Shown here: positions 35,746 to 48,378 of the stretch, one piece after another
How positions within the stretch are numbered: position 1 is the first letter of the stretch
Layout of the letters: every line of letters begins with the position of its first letter
Source of the DNA: Panax quinquefolius
Taxonomy: Eukaryota; Streptophyta; Magnoliopsida; Apiales; Araliaceae
DNA length: 64,000 nt
Reading direction: 5' to 3'
Assembly: GCA_020205615.1 (NCBI GenBank)
Contig: CM035162.1
Coordinates: 37,500,464-37,564,463, forward strand
The notes under the pieces: model-generated
The model's input: only the letters and a program-made list of their open reading frames with translations
The model's database searches: none
Told to the model about the DNA's origin: nothing
Program-made: the position numbers and the translations under genes

Positions 35746-36984
35746 AGATGTTTAATTGTTTGTAATTATTTTGCGTGTGAATTTTTTAATTGAATTGTCT
35801 TTTACCTATTTTGTAATAAAATTGATAAAATCAAAATAAAAATTCTTTTAGAAGTTACTTTTTTTAATTATAGATTGGTGGAGTTTCTTTTAAACACTTT
35901 ACAAATTTATATAGTATATATTTAATTATTAATTATTATAAATTTGTATAGTACTTATAAATAGAAAAAATGATCTTTTTTTTTCTATTTCTTAGAGATA
36001 TGAATATCTTCAAATTTGGATAGTATTTAATTGATATAAATTTAGATAGTACTTATGCTAATATAAATTAGGAAAATTGGAACAAAATTAAATTGATGAA
36101 AGCTAACTAAGTTTATGCTTTTAATTATATAATAGTTTATTATATCTAATTTTTATTATTATCTATTATTATATTTTTTTGGTCTTTTATTTTTTAATAG
36201 AAATAAGTGATATACAACTTCTTTAATATCAATTACTTTCTTACTTTTTTTACTTTCTAAAGCACTTTTCATCATTATAAAAATTGCTTTTGTGAAACCT
36301 GTTTATAAGTTAAGAATGCCAACAACACGGGTTTGGGACCTAGAGTTTTGCATTACGCACTTATGTACCTAATTCTATATAATGATTTAAAATGGATTGG
36401 AGAGGAGAAATTGTACATATTATCTTTGGTCATTAAGCAAAGACAAATTGTGGGCCATTAGATTTTAAAAGCAGATCGATAGTCATAATTAAACCTCATA
36501 ATCTCAAACCTTTTCTCACTCCGGTCCCCACTATTTTAAACCCTCACTATCCTGCGTTTATTTAATCATTTACCAATTATTTTACCATAGTATACTTATA
36601 TTAGTATGTTGAAAACCGAAAAGGTTTGACCGCTAATATATTTATGTGTACATATTTAAAAATTATATATATATATAAGTAAAATAATAATAATAAAATA
36701 TTTTTTTCTTTCTTTATAATTAATATTTTATTTTGTATATTATTTTAAATGCGGTACTAAATATTCTACTAATGACAAAAAAAAGAGTAATCTATGTTTT
36801 AGTAGATTTTAAAATGAATTATTATTCTTAAATATTACTATACATCTATAATTTGTTGCTCTTTCATTTTTTTTAAGTATAAAATTATCTTTATAATGTA
36901 ATATTATTGAAATTTTATAATTAATTAGATAAAATATTAATTTATTTGTTCGATTAATTAAAAATGAACGAACAAAGGATTAAA
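35746..36984. other. Intergenic AT-rich DNA, no gene seen
   Basis: The first ~45 bp ('gatgtttaattgtttgt' and 'ttattttgcgtgtgaatttt') resemble 28081-28130, upstream of the F-box fragment, so this may be another scrap of that duplicated block. The remainder is very AT-rich with no supported feature. Confidence 0.45.
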
Positions 36985-36986
36985 TG

Positions 36987-39752
36987 TGTGACGCCCCCAA
37001 AATAGGTATACATCACCCATCTTGAGTCGCCAAATACATGGTACAAAAATTCAAATACAACATAATAATACAACAATGCGTGTAAAATACGACAAAACAT
37101 AAAGCGGAGAGTTTTAATAAGAATATTGGCATCTAGACAATATTCACACTCAATGGAGTCCTCATTACATTTATTGTCACACTATTTAATGTAATAGTGA
37201 GGACTACTAATGCTTATCATCGGATAGATTACGCGTTTCCCGACTAGTCCTTCCATTCGTTCTCATTTCTCAAGAGAATAAAGTGAAAGAAAGGGTGAGC
37301 TCAACAAGCCCAGTAAGAAATATTATGACAAAGATAATGCAGAATAAATTATCGTGTTAAACTGATACAATATAACAAACATCAAGTTTAACTACAACGG
37401 AATAAGCAATCCATTAAAAGAGTCAAGTAGAGAATAAAATCTACTATCTTTTATGATTTAAAAGGTTTTACATCACTTTTATCGCTGAGACTCAGCTTAA
37501 TAAGTAATCCACATCATCCCCGCAGACTACGACCAAGGATATTCATTAAGTATCACAACCACAAATTATCCATGCACTCACGGCCAAGGATATTCGTGTA
37601 TTCATGATGGTCATGATCATGCCAACAATTGCCCATCAATGCACTACTACGGCCAATGAGGACTTTTACCACATCATTTGTAACATTATTGGCCATGATT
37701 ATACCGATTAATCCAAGGTCATAATCATACCAAGTCCATCTATGCACTCTGCGGCCATGATTACTTTCAACATAAAATAAACATGAGGATGATGACAATG
37801 ATATAAGAATTCAATAAAATAAGTTCAAGAATTAATTTATCCGAGAACCAATAACGTCCAAATTATCAACATGATCATCTGCTTTGTGGAGTAAAATTCA
37901 AGAATGCTCGGAAGAATATTTCCATGAAAAGATCTTTGGATGAAGCACAAATATCAAAGATATTCCACTAATTTTATGGAGTATAAAAGTCAAAACTTTA
38001 ACTAACTGAGTATAATAAAGAATGGAATAACAAAAGAAATCACCAGCATGCGATAGGCCGTCAATCGGCGAGTTATTCCAATGAGAATAATAAATAACGG
38101 AACCGGGTGTCAAAGAAATTCACACAACAGGATATTCCAAATATAATAATAAAGAATAGAATAACAATAGAAATCACCATGCATGCGATGAATAAGTACG
38201 CAGATGAGTTATTCCAATGAATAATAAAGAATGAAATAATGAAGAATTTCATCATGTATGCCATTACTTCAGCATATATCTGAGTTATTCTAACGAATAA
38301 TAAGGAATGGAATAATGAAGTTCTCTTCATGAATACGAAGAAATAATACCCCTTACGGTATTGAAAGAAAATAATTCTCTCTTCATGAATACGAAAAAAT
38401 AATACCACTTACCTTAGAAGAAAGCGGATATAGGAGTAGTGAAGTAGCGAGAATACTTTTTTTTTCTCTATAGTTTCTCTCTAGAGTTCAAAGTGAATTT
38501 GTAAGAAATAATGAAGGAATGAGCTTCTATTTATAGGAGAATGAATTTGAATAGTAACTAATTCATGAATGGTCCAGATTAATTTACTTTTTAAACGAGA
38601 CGATCCATATTAATTTACTATGCAAGATAAATAAAATATTCTAATAAAATAAAATCTTTTAAATAAAATATAATATATTCTATTTATAATCTAATAAAAC
38701 GAATAACTTTATAAAAAGTATTACATTTTATATAAAAAGATTTTACTTACTATGCAAACACTCTTATCGGAGCCTTATTACGTAATAAAATATAATATAT
38801 TCTAATTATTGTCTAATAAAATAAATAACTTTATAAAAAGTATTACATTTTATATAAAAAGATTTTACTTATGCAAAACACTATGTATAATAGAATATAA
38901 TATATTATATTTATAGTCTAATAAAATAAATAACTTTATAAAAGTATTACATTTTATATAAAAAGCTTTTCTGCTTTTATTACATTAATAATACTAATAA
39001 AAGAAAATTTATATATAATATATATATATATAAACTTAGTGACTTCGTATAAAAGACACCTCAATATATTTAACAACATTTATCATCATTATTATAATTC
39101 ACAATATTAATCAACCAGGTCGTTTTTTTAGGAAAGAGGGGCTTTCCAATAAGGATTTTTCCTTATTGGTAGTATGATTAAAGTTAGATCAAACCTCTCA
39201 TTGGCGAGAACTTACTAGACATCGTTAATATTGCAAATAATAATATTAATAACTCGTCGTCTCAATTATTAATTTAATAATATATAAAATATATAAATGA
39301 TAATTGAATCGAATAACGTGAGATCTATGCAACAAATACTATAGCAATAATTGAACAAAATGGTGAGTGACTTCACGTAAGCATCAATAATCAATCTTTG
39401 TGCTCTCTTATGCAACCGCAGCGTATTCAGATTTCTTTTACTAATGAGGAGTAATTCAAGCGGTTTTAACGGTAAAACTTACGCAGTTATTTTTATAAAA
39501 ATATTTTTGTCGTTTTTCTCAATTCGATAATATTTACATTTGTGAGGTCCACCAATGATTGTCTTGTCAGTCATCGAATATTCACTATTAAAAGCGAATA
39601 TTTCACCAATCGAATATTATATAACAACTTGCATACTTTGCAAAATTTATAAATATTACCAACAACTATAACATTATATCAAATCCACACCATAATTTTG
39701 AAAAAATATTTGAGAAATTTAAATCTTTATTCATAAAATTTGAGGTCTCACA
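36987..39752 (-). mobile_element. Solo LTR of the same gypsy family
   Basis: In minus orientation, from TGTGACGCCCCC at the left to GAGGTCTCACA at the right, 2766 bp, with no internal domain. A 'ttaaa' occurs within a base or two of both ends (36980-36984 and 39754-39758), but the spacing is not exact, so a target duplication is only possible. It contains the reversed minisatellite (38013-38290), the TATA box (near 38523) and an AT-rich tandem block. Confidence 0.82.
38661..38975. repeat. ~105-120-bp AT-rich tandem repeat, three units
   Basis: Units begin at about 38661, 38783 and 38889, each with 'ataatatatt', then 'ataactttataaaa', then 'attacattttatataaaaag'. It lies inside the solo LTR and expands its U3 region. 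Confidence 0.8.
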
Positions 39753-40770
39753 TTTAAAAGACAAAATTTCATATCTGAAATTCTTATTAATCGATCAAAT
39801 TTTATTCATTTTTAAGGTGTTAATGTCTTATCCGTCTCTCTTTATTTTAACTTGTTTCCGTGGTACTTCTTTTTTGTTCACTTATATATTTTGACTTTTA
39901 AACAATTTACCAAATTTTAAATTTGATACTACTGACTTATTTAATATAAATATATATTAACTAAAAATAGAAAAAAATCAAATTTTAATTTTTGTAAACT
40001 GTAATAAAAAAATATATTAAATTTTATACATATGTAATGTAATTAATACATATTAGATGAAAAAATGGTAGGTGAAGGTTGGACAATTATTCCTAAGAAG
40101 TGACTTTATGTACTGTACTAGTGACCGTTGTACCAATTCTCTCCCAAACCATTTAAAATATACCGCTTAAATATCATATTTTATTAAGATTACATCCTTT
40201 TGAAATTTTTTGAAAAAAATAAGTAAGATCACGAGTGTATTTTATAAATAAAAAGAAAGTAAGTGAGATTACTCCTTTTAATATTATTTTATTTTAAAAA
40301 ATGATCCAAAAAGCACGTAATCTTAATAAAAAATATATTATTTAAAACGTATTTTTACCTCCATCCTCTTCTATATCAATAATACTTTAATGATAAAAAG
40401 ATTTGATACAAAAAAGTATACAAAATAATATGTATGATGAGATATACAACCATTGTATCAACACAATATGGAATACCAATTAATTATAATCCGTTATTTT
40501 ATTATATATTAACTTTTTATAATTATCTTTTGTCATCATAATATTACTCATTCTATATTGGGTAATAATAGGTACTCACGGATAATTGATTATTTTACCG
40601 AGTATTTTATGTCCTTAATTATTATAATATTTAAATAATTTATTTATTAATATAATATGCTTACAAAATCTATAAAATATCTAAATTATTCATAAATACG
40701 TAGTGGGAAAACGAATCCGTTTCTGTTTTGGAACCAAATCCTATAATTATTCGGTAAGTCTTCAGTTTCA
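39753..40770. other. Intergenic AT-rich DNA upstream of the F-box gene
   Basis: No open frame, repeat or RNA gene that I can support. The last ~60 bp is the F-box gene promoter, conserved in the copy at 54430-54530. Confidence 0.5.
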
Positions 40771-40775
40771 GTATG

Positions 40776-40783
40776 TATAAATA
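40776..40783 (+). promoter_or_regulatory. TATA box of the F-box/DUF295 gene
   Basis: TATAAATA lies 37 bp before the ATG at 40813, inside a stretch ('ggaaccaaatcctataattattcgg') also conserved before the duplicate at 54532, where it reads TATAAATATATA. Confidence 0.55.
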
Positions 40784-40812
40784 TATTCAGACAAAACGAG
40801 AAGCTAATAGAC

Positions 40813-41989
40813 ATGGAGAGAATGAGTAGTATTTTCTCAGAATTTCCGTACGATCTAATAGTTGCTATTGCTAAGAAAATAGATTCGTTTAACGATTTCA
40901 TTGCTTTTGGTGGAGTCTGTAGATTATGGCGATCTGCTGCGATTGAGGCCAATAAATTTGATATAGGTCCTTCTAATTGCTCATCATGGCCTTGGCTCAT
41001 GCTGGCTGAAAATTCAATTCCGACGCCGGCGACGGTGTGTCCTGCGTCCGGCCGTTCTATAGCCTCTCAAAGGGAATGAGTTTTAAGGTAAATTTACCTG
41101 AAACTAAGAATAAGAGATGCTTTGCATCAAAGGTTGGCTCATAAACATTGGTAACAATGGCATAGATATATCCATTGATTTGTTGCATCCCTTATCTCGT
41201 GTTCAAATTAAACTCCCACATCTCACATCTTCTTTGAAATATTATGAGGAATATGTGGAGGAGGTTATTGATCACACCCGTGGTTTACTTTATGTTTGGT
41301 TTGTCGAGAAGGTTGTATTATCCTCGTCAAGTTCTTCAAGCGCAATAGTCATGGTTATTTATGGCGATTCTTCCAAATTAGCCTTTTGTAATTTGGGAGC
41401 CAATGTTCTTGAATGGATAGGAATAAAAACTAGACCGGCTATGTATTGCGATGTAATTCATTACAGAGGGCATTTTTATGCCATTGATTGCAAAGGCAGA
41501 ATAGTTGTTTGTGATGTTACTGGGACTAATCCTACTGTGGCAAATATTGTCGCAAAGATACCCAAAAAATTACTGAGATGTGGCAGGTTTATCGAGCAAT
41601 TCTATTTGGTGGAATTAATGGGAAAGTTGTTGGTTATTACACGTGGAGGAGTAAGATTTCGGCTCATAAATGAAGATGATTATACTTGCGGAACAACTGG
41701 ATTTCATATATTTGAATTTGATGTAAGTTGTGGGGTTTGGACGGAGTTGAATAATTTGGGTGATAGAGCTTTGTTTTTGGGTGACAATTCTTCCTTCTCT
41801 ATTGAGAGCCGCGCCATTAATGGATATTTTTGGGTCAAGCCAAATTGTATATATTTTTCTGATGATTTTACAGAACATTACAGGAGTATAGATGAAGGAG
41901 GAGACAAAGATATTGGGATTTATAACTTGCAAGATCGAAGCTTTACGCCACACTTCAATGGCATATCCTGTATGTGGATTGCATTATGA
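40813..41989 (+). pseudogene. F-box/DUF295 protein gene with two frameshifts (copy B, longest)
   Basis: F-box proteins select substrates for SCF ubiquitin ligases; DUF295 (KIB-type propeller) members form a large, fast-changing plant family, usually without introns. The first frame (40813-41079) holds the F-box: FSEFPYDLIVAIAKKIDS, then FIAFGGVCRLWRSAA and PWLMLAE. A second frame is needed for FYSLSKGMSFKVNLPE (41055 onward), and a third, open for 290 codons from 41117, for GWLINIGNNG, RVQIKLPHL, CDVIHYRGHFYAIDCKGRI, KLLVITRGG and IFEFDVSCGVWTEL to MWIAL at 41989. That order is the normal DUF295 layout, so about +/-1-base changes near 41040-41055 and 41110 broke one ancestral frame. Sequencing error or a short unannotated intron is a less likely explanation. 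A TATA box precedes it. Confidence 0.85.
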
Positions 41990-43160
41990 TTATATTTAGT
42001 TCGAGACTAATAGTTTTTAGCTAGAGGATCAAGTAGTTTCTCTTGTTTCTGATTTAATCATGGGATATATAGTAATCTATATGCTATGCGTAAGTTTATT
42101 TTTAATATCTGTGGATTTAATCTTTGTGAACACGGATTGTATACTTACTCTTATCCTGCTTTCTGCAGTTAGATGATTGAATGCATGTGTAAGTTTCTAA
42201 TCATAACATACATGACCATTTTTGGTTCCAAATTGCTCTCTAATTTGAATGAAAGTTATTGCTTGAAATTGTTCTTTCACCACTCTGTAGTAAGTCCAAA
42301 CTAACGAGTGCTTGCGGTTTTATGTGCTTCTTAGTGAATACTGAGTTATTATGGTCAATCTCAATTCTCAGATAGGTAATTTGGATGCCAATAAATAGAT
42401 AATTAATAGTATTGGTGAAGGCGATGGTAGGGCTTAGGTTTGGGAAATAGAAAAGGGTGAAAGAAGAAATTTGGAGGATATTTTAGTATTTAAGGAGAAA
42501 GACTGTCAGGTAGTTTTGATATCAATTGGTCAACCTCTAACATTGACCATTAATTTTGGATGAAAATTTCAAAACTAATGGAATGAAAGCATTTTAAGAG
42601 TTCAATTATGAGTATTTAACATCTCTATATTTATCTATATGATATATAATAAGACCAAAAAATAAGTTTTAAGTCGGGTCAACACAGTTTAGTTAAGTAA
42701 TATTATTAGGGTTGTTAATGGAGTTCAAATTTCGATATCCGCTTCAAAAATTTACATCAATATTCAAGTCGATTGGATAATATTTGCATCGAGTTAAAAC
42801 GAATACAAATACAAATATAGAGATATATATATATATGTAAATACGAATGTAGATATATACATATTTTTATCCGTCAATATTCATATTCACGACAATCGGT
42901 TGTCACGAACATTATTCCTGCAAACATGATCCTAACACTTGATTTCGATATTAAATGAACAGATTAATCTCAATTTTCCCATCGCCAGCTAGAAACTCTA
43001 AGCGACTAATATTCCTTATAGCGACCGTGTAATTATGAAAAAGTTCCTTATATTATCGCGGGGCCGCCGCTATAAGTCGTGGCGATAAGTGTGGCTAATA
43101 TATTGACATAACCAGCAAATGCATGTTATCATTATAGGTTATACTATGGGGCCTCAACAA
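41990..43160. other. Intergenic, F-box 3' flank then unassigned DNA
   Basis: The first ~150 bp is shared with the 3' flank of copy A (28238-28390). The rest is AT-rich with no gene seen. Confidence 0.5.
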
Positions 43161-43169
43161 ATGAAGAAA

Positions 43170-44697
43170 GGATCAATTACATATTCTATTACATTTTTAA
43201 AAATAATTACAACAATAGTACACTCATAAAATATTTACACAATTAATACACTTTTATATTTATTTACAATATTAGTGCAATTAGGATTCCTTAATTTAGG
43301 AAATTAGTATTCAATTAGGATTCCTTAATTTAGGGATTAGTATTAATTTACTAATTAAATTAAGTAATTAATATATCTACATATTAAAAAATCAACTCTA
43401 AGTAATTATTCCTTCTCTCAATCTTTTTAATTACCTACCTACCTAGCTATATCGAAAGGAAAGGCATATCCAAGAGAAAATTTATGCTTGATCTCAACAT
43501 GATGATGAAAGCGTGGCAAAATGCTTAAGTGAAGCCATTCACAACCTTATATTCCACCACCACCATCTTCGGGCCATCGCCTCTCATCGCCGCCACAACC
43601 ACCACCTCTCATTCAACGCCTCACCGGGAGTAATGAGTTCGATCAAGAACAACCCCTTTTACCCAATCTCTCTCTTAGTTTTTGTGCGGATGTGAAATGC
43701 CATTGTCCGATTTACAATGAGAGGAGAGGAACAAGGTTAGCAAACATTGATTAGAGTCTCCATCTGCGATTTTTTTTATAATACGATTCTTTGCGATTTT
43801 TTATCATACGGTTGGTAGTCAAACATTCATACCAAAGTAACCAATTCAGTGTTATTAGGTTTCTAATTTATTTTAAAAAAATCTTTTATAGTTTTTTTTA
43901 ATAGTGCAGTTGGTAGCTAACACTTTATACAAATGTAACCAATTCAGTTTTATTGGGTTACCAATTAATTTAAAAAAAAATCTATTGTAGATTTTTTTTT
44001 TATAATCTGATTAGTAACCAAACCTTAATACAAAGGTAACCAATTCAGTTTTATTGGGTTACCAATTAATTATAAAAAATCTATTATAAATTTTTTTTTC
44101 ATAGTGCAGTTGGTAGCGAATCCTTAATACAAATGTAACCAACAAAAACTATAATTGTTACCTTTGAAAGTTTTGGTTACCAACTGCACTGAAATTTCTC
44201 TTGGTTACCCACAAAAACTAAAATGGTTACCTTTGTATAAATATTTGGATACCAACCGCACTAAAATTTATCTTTTTTCTTTTTAATTTGGACTAAATCA
44301 ACTCTTCGCCATAATGGCAAGCTGTATTTGCGGCGTCCATGGTGTTGAAAGCGGACCGGTGAAGGGAGGAGGAAGATGACCGGATTTAAGGGAGGAGGAA
44401 GATGACGTTGCCAAACTTTGAATATTTGAATTTTAATTATTATTTTTGAATTTGTTTTGTTTGTTAGATCCAAGATATTTGAATTTGAATTATTAATTAT
44501 GGTAGTTAGTTTCTCCTTGATTTTAGGTTTCCTTATTATTAAGAATTGAATCCTATACTAATTCCCTAAATTAAGGAATCCTAATTGCACTAATATTATA
44601 AATAAATATAGAAAGTGTATTTATTGTGTAAATATTTTATGAAGTACACTAATAGTGTAATTACTTTCTAAATGTTGTATATTTATGTAAAGGACCC
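43170..44697. mobile_element. Mutator-like element with long inverted ends and 9-bp TSD
   Basis: The ends are inverted repeats of about 180 bp, for example 'attagtgcaattaggattcc' near 43271 against its complement near 44580, with GGATC-AATTACAT and GGGTCCTTTACAT at the tips. The flanks ATGAAGAAA (43161-43169) and ATGAAGGAA (44698-44706) agree at 8 of 9 bases, the target size of Mutator elements. No transposase. The middle contains a ~100-bp tandem array and two more GC-rich patches (about 43480-43700, 44290-44420) that could be captured gene pieces, though I recognise no protein in them. Confidence 0.8.
43790..44260. repeat. ~100-bp tandem array inside the Mutator-like element
   Basis: 'aaccaattcagt' or its relics recur at 43838, 43937, 44038 and 44137 (period ~100), each preceded by 'gtgcagttggtag' or similar. 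From about 44165 on the same unit appears inverted ('ggttaccaactgcact'), so the array can itself form a hairpin. Confidence 0.75.
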
Positions 44698-44716
44698 ATG
44701 AAGGAAATAGAGACTA

Positions 44717-44742
44717 ACTAGATATAAACCCGCGCGTTGCGT
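44717..44742 (-). mobile_element. Helitron-like 3' terminus
   Basis: On the minus strand the sequence reads CCCGACGCAACGCGCGGG, a hairpin with one bulged base, then TTTATAT and CTAGT followed by T. A GC hairpin 6-12 nt before CTRR-T is the diagnostic 3' end of Helitrons. The body would extend to higher coordinates; I cannot place its 5' TC end. Confidence 0.6.
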
Positions 44743-46483
44743 CGGGATTATTCAATTTTTTAATAATAAATGTGTACCTACAATTAATAAATTAAAATAT
44801 AATAAAAAGAGTAAATTGTTGTGCGATGATCAACTTTTACATAAAAAAACAAATAAATATACATTGTAGGGGGTAGTGGTGAGAGTTTACCGGTCTGTGC
44901 ATTACACTCTAAGTATGTGACTATTACTTTTACGCTAGTGGCAAAGTAAATGACCTCAACTTGTGGACAAATCATTTTTTCTACTCTTCTCTTTTTCTAT
45001 TTTTTTTTCAGTTTTTCTTGACCAAAGTGTAGCCAACTGATTTATTTTCCCCGTCCTTTACTACATTTGTAATTTGTTTACTGTAAAGAAAGGGTTGCCT
45101 CAACTTAACTTTTTACAATCCATAACAAAAAGAGAATAAAAGGGTATGCGAAAATTTAAAAAATATCTTAAAAATACAATCAGAAAGCCAATGCTCAAAC
45201 TATTCAGCCCAAGCATATAGCAAAATAGTTGGGCAAACTATAAGCTTAGAACCTTCATTCAAGAAGCAACCTTCAATTGCAATGGCCTGAAAACAATGTC
45301 AGTGTTCAAATTAGCAGTACCACACTGTGAGGTAATGTTCTTATTAATGTGTGTATGAAACGCAGTACATGTCACAATAGCTTGAAAATATCTACCTCTA
45401 ACCATTCCCTTGTAAATAATGCAGTAAACATCAAACACATAACTATTCAAAATGTCAAAAAAACTAACTATATAATAGTTGGCCTAATATAAGCATATGA
45501 AATGAACTTTCTAGTGGTTTCCTTTCCTTCGTTAGCTGCACAGAAATTTACAATAACAATAAGCTTGCTCCTAACATGAACAAAGCATAACACAACATAT
45601 TAGGTGACAATGTAGCTACTACTTGTAGCAACAAATGTCCAAATATTAGCATAGTCTAAATACCTATGCTACTTAATAAGAACATTAAGAGAAATACTTA
45701 ATCCATGATCGTTTACATTCTCATATATTAAAACTACTTCCTGCATCAGATACCCAATAACACGCGTGAGACATTTGAGAAGGTGTGAGTTGAGTAAAGG
45801 GAGTATAATACTTGTTGGACTTTCATAGCATAATGTGTCAAATTGCTTCTACAGACATACATACATTCCCAATAATTGTTTGGACACAAACTTTGGATCT
45901 TTGAAGAAAATAGATCATTTGGTTGTAACTCATAACATTGAGTACATCGCCTTTATACTAAAACCCTCACAGAAATTAAATGTTTAATTGGTTTTCAAGT
46001 AACTAAATAAATCAATTGATGGCTTTGAATACACCAATGAAATAAAAGTAGAAAAGCACAACATCACCTTCACAGTTGGGAACTAAAAGCAGCAGTTCAA
46101 TAGTTTACCATCATCACAAGCGCTCCACAAATATCATACATTGCACAATAATCTACAGTGTCTTTGCCTACAACATTAAGTAAACTTTATAAGAGAGATC
46201 AGAATTTCTTATCCTAGGAGATTGCCCACACAACAAAATTGGGAATCAATTAAAAACAGTTTAGATTTGTAGTAGTGATTTAGGGATTATAATCAATAAA
46301 AGAGATAACAATTAAAATACAAATGATAATATCATAATTTAATTACAAAGGATAATATCAAACAGTTGATATAAATAAATTACAAAAGGATAATATTAAA
46401 AGCAGTTGGTATAATTAAAAGCAGTTTAGATTTGTAGTAGTGATTTAGGGATTATAATCAATAAATTAAGAGATAACAAAGGG
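44743..46483. other. Possible non-autonomous Helitron body, no recognised gene
   Basis: Moderately AT-rich DNA between the Helitron-like end and an F-box scrap. A 63-codon minus-strand frame (45450-45259) and other short frames match nothing I recognise. A ~62-bp direct repeat ('cagtttagatttgtagtag' core) occurs at about 46258 and 46411. Confidence 0.4.
46250..46475. repeat. Direct repeat, ~62-bp arms
   Basis: Two copies of a block with 'agtttagatttgtagtag', 'tgatttagggattataatc' and 'agagataac' at about 46258-46320 and 46411-46478, with related 'ggataatat' units between. Confidence 0.75.
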
Positions 46484-46520
46484 TTGAATGGATAGGAATA
46501 AAACTAGACCGGCCATGTAT
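46484..46520 (+). pseudogene. F-box gene scrap
   Basis: About 37 bp ('ttgaatggataggaataaaa', then 'ctagaccggccatgtat') matches 41412-41449 of the F-box/DUF295 gene (EWIGIKTRPAMY). Both sides then diverge. Confidence 0.7.
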
Positions 46521-48378
46521 CTGGAAATTCTGGGCAGCCCCTGCTCCAAATACTAACTTCTGTTTAATTACAGTTCTGCCACAAGTGTATATTAAGAAAT
46601 TCTCTAAGACATATTGAAAATATGGATATATTACTGATTCATAAGGTTGATTATAGTGTTCTCTGTTTAATATCTTTGCTCAAGAAATATGTGTTCTATT
46701 TATTAAATTTATTATTTGGGCAAGAAAACATTTATGCTCATTAGAAATATTAGTTTTTGTACTAACTTAAGGAAAAAGGGAAGTCAGAAATAGGAGTGAG
46801 AGAAGAGGCGTGAAAAAGAGAAAAGAAGCCACAACTGAACATTAGAAGATTAAGGAAAAGAGGGAAAATATTGGAAAATAAAATTTTGGTTGTTGTGGGT
46901 TTTTGCGTCGATGTTTGTAAAAATGCCAGAATGAGCTAAATTGGGTAAAACCGCATAATTTGATGGATCCGAAACCCAAGATATCTTCATATATCCTAGA
47001 TAAGGATAACTTGCGCCTTGTGGCATTAAACCAAGCTGGGAATGCGTTTTAATAAGAAATGAGAACTATAAAAGTTAGTGTGTTGGGCTACTTTTTGGTT
47101 AGCTTTTTCGGCTAGTAATACTTTCTGGAAAATTAAATTTTTTTGGGGTCTTGTAGTGTGCAATCCCAGCTAGACATTGCCTCCGGAACGGACTCATTCC
47201 GAGTTTGGACGACCGAGTTATGATGTGCCAAAGTTGGTGCGTCGAATTTGTCCAAAATTTGGGAATCAGATTTCGACCTGTCCCTTGCGCGAATTTTCTG
47301 GAATTATGAGTGCATAATTTGGAAAAGGTTATCGAATAAGAGTTGTAGCCCCGGAAGTTAGCTTCGCGTGGGCGCAAGAATCGCTCAAAAATGTTTTAAA
47401 ATGAATTCGTTATGACTGTTTTAGCGAGAGAGGGTAAAACTGGGAAAAAGTTAAAAAACTGTTATGATTTGGCATTTTAAGTTTGTTTTTTGGGCTGCAT
47501 TTCTAAAATGGATGGCTTATATTTTCTAAATATATTCTCCTATGGTATCTATAATATATCCAAAATTGGTTGTAATCAAATATATGGGCTGAGAGATAAA
47601 AAATTATAGCGAGTGTCAAAGCAAGGGGACTGTCCAGCCAACGCCAAGCCTGGCTTGAGCCAATGCAGAGGAACACATGAGGCCCAGCTGCTACCAGCGT
47701 TGGGCTGTTTGACCAATTGATTCATCGATGATGCTTTCTTAGTTGGCTTTAATGATTTGGCACGTGTAGAAGACACCTGAATGAATGTATAAATATAGTA
47801 TAATGACTATATATATATTGCTAACTCGTTCGATATACCAAGGAAGCGATAAAACTCTTATGTAAACGTAAGTTTACATATATATGTAAAACTTATTCAT
47901 GTAATAGAATATAAGTTGATATGAGATGCGATAACCCATTTAAAGCTATATTGAAAGGAAAATTTGAAAACGAAAGAGTTTTGAAATACGAAGCAAAGAT
48001 TTTTGATGTGTAAATGAGAATTGTGTAAATATTGAGTTATTCGGTAAACGAAAATGTTTGTGTTCAGACTGAAATACATTCTTGCAATTACCTTAAAAAG
48101 TAATGTTTTATAAGAATGATTTTGTATAAGACAGGATATGAGTTATATATACTCATATCACTCTGATAAAAGGAATCATTAAATGAAATTGATTATAATA
48201 TATGTAATCGTAAAGGTTGCGATTCGCGAATGAAGGAAAGCAAAGGCAGAAAGAATAGTTTTAAATTATCCCAAGATTTTAGCTATTTTAACATTGAATA
48301 ATGTTTTAAAGCTAGAACTAAATAGTCGATAACGCACAAGATCGGGAAGGAAAATAGTCCCGATTTCGGGGCGTCACA
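46521..48378 (+). repeat. LTR-family Y fragment B, ends in SCAMP exon
   Basis: From about 47060 it parallels fragment A (29915-30860) block by block and ends with TTTCGGGGCGTCACA, a good LTR 3' end. It lacks the ~700 bp that fragment A has after 'gaagcaaagat'. Directly after the CACA lies SCAMP coding sequence, so this LTR cut the SCAMP gene. The first ~500 bp (46521-47050) is unassigned. Confidence 0.62.

Noticed and set aside
38073..38408. 111-codon minus frame
   Set aside because: It lies in the LTR minisatellite and is rich in Phe and Ile from AT-rich sequence.
41615..41953. 112-codon minus frame
   Set aside because: It is antisense to the F-box/DUF295 coding sequence and is a shadow frame.
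44261..44473. 70-codon minus frame in the Mutator-like element
   Set aside because: It overlaps the array edge and a small duplicated purine tract and resembles no known protein.
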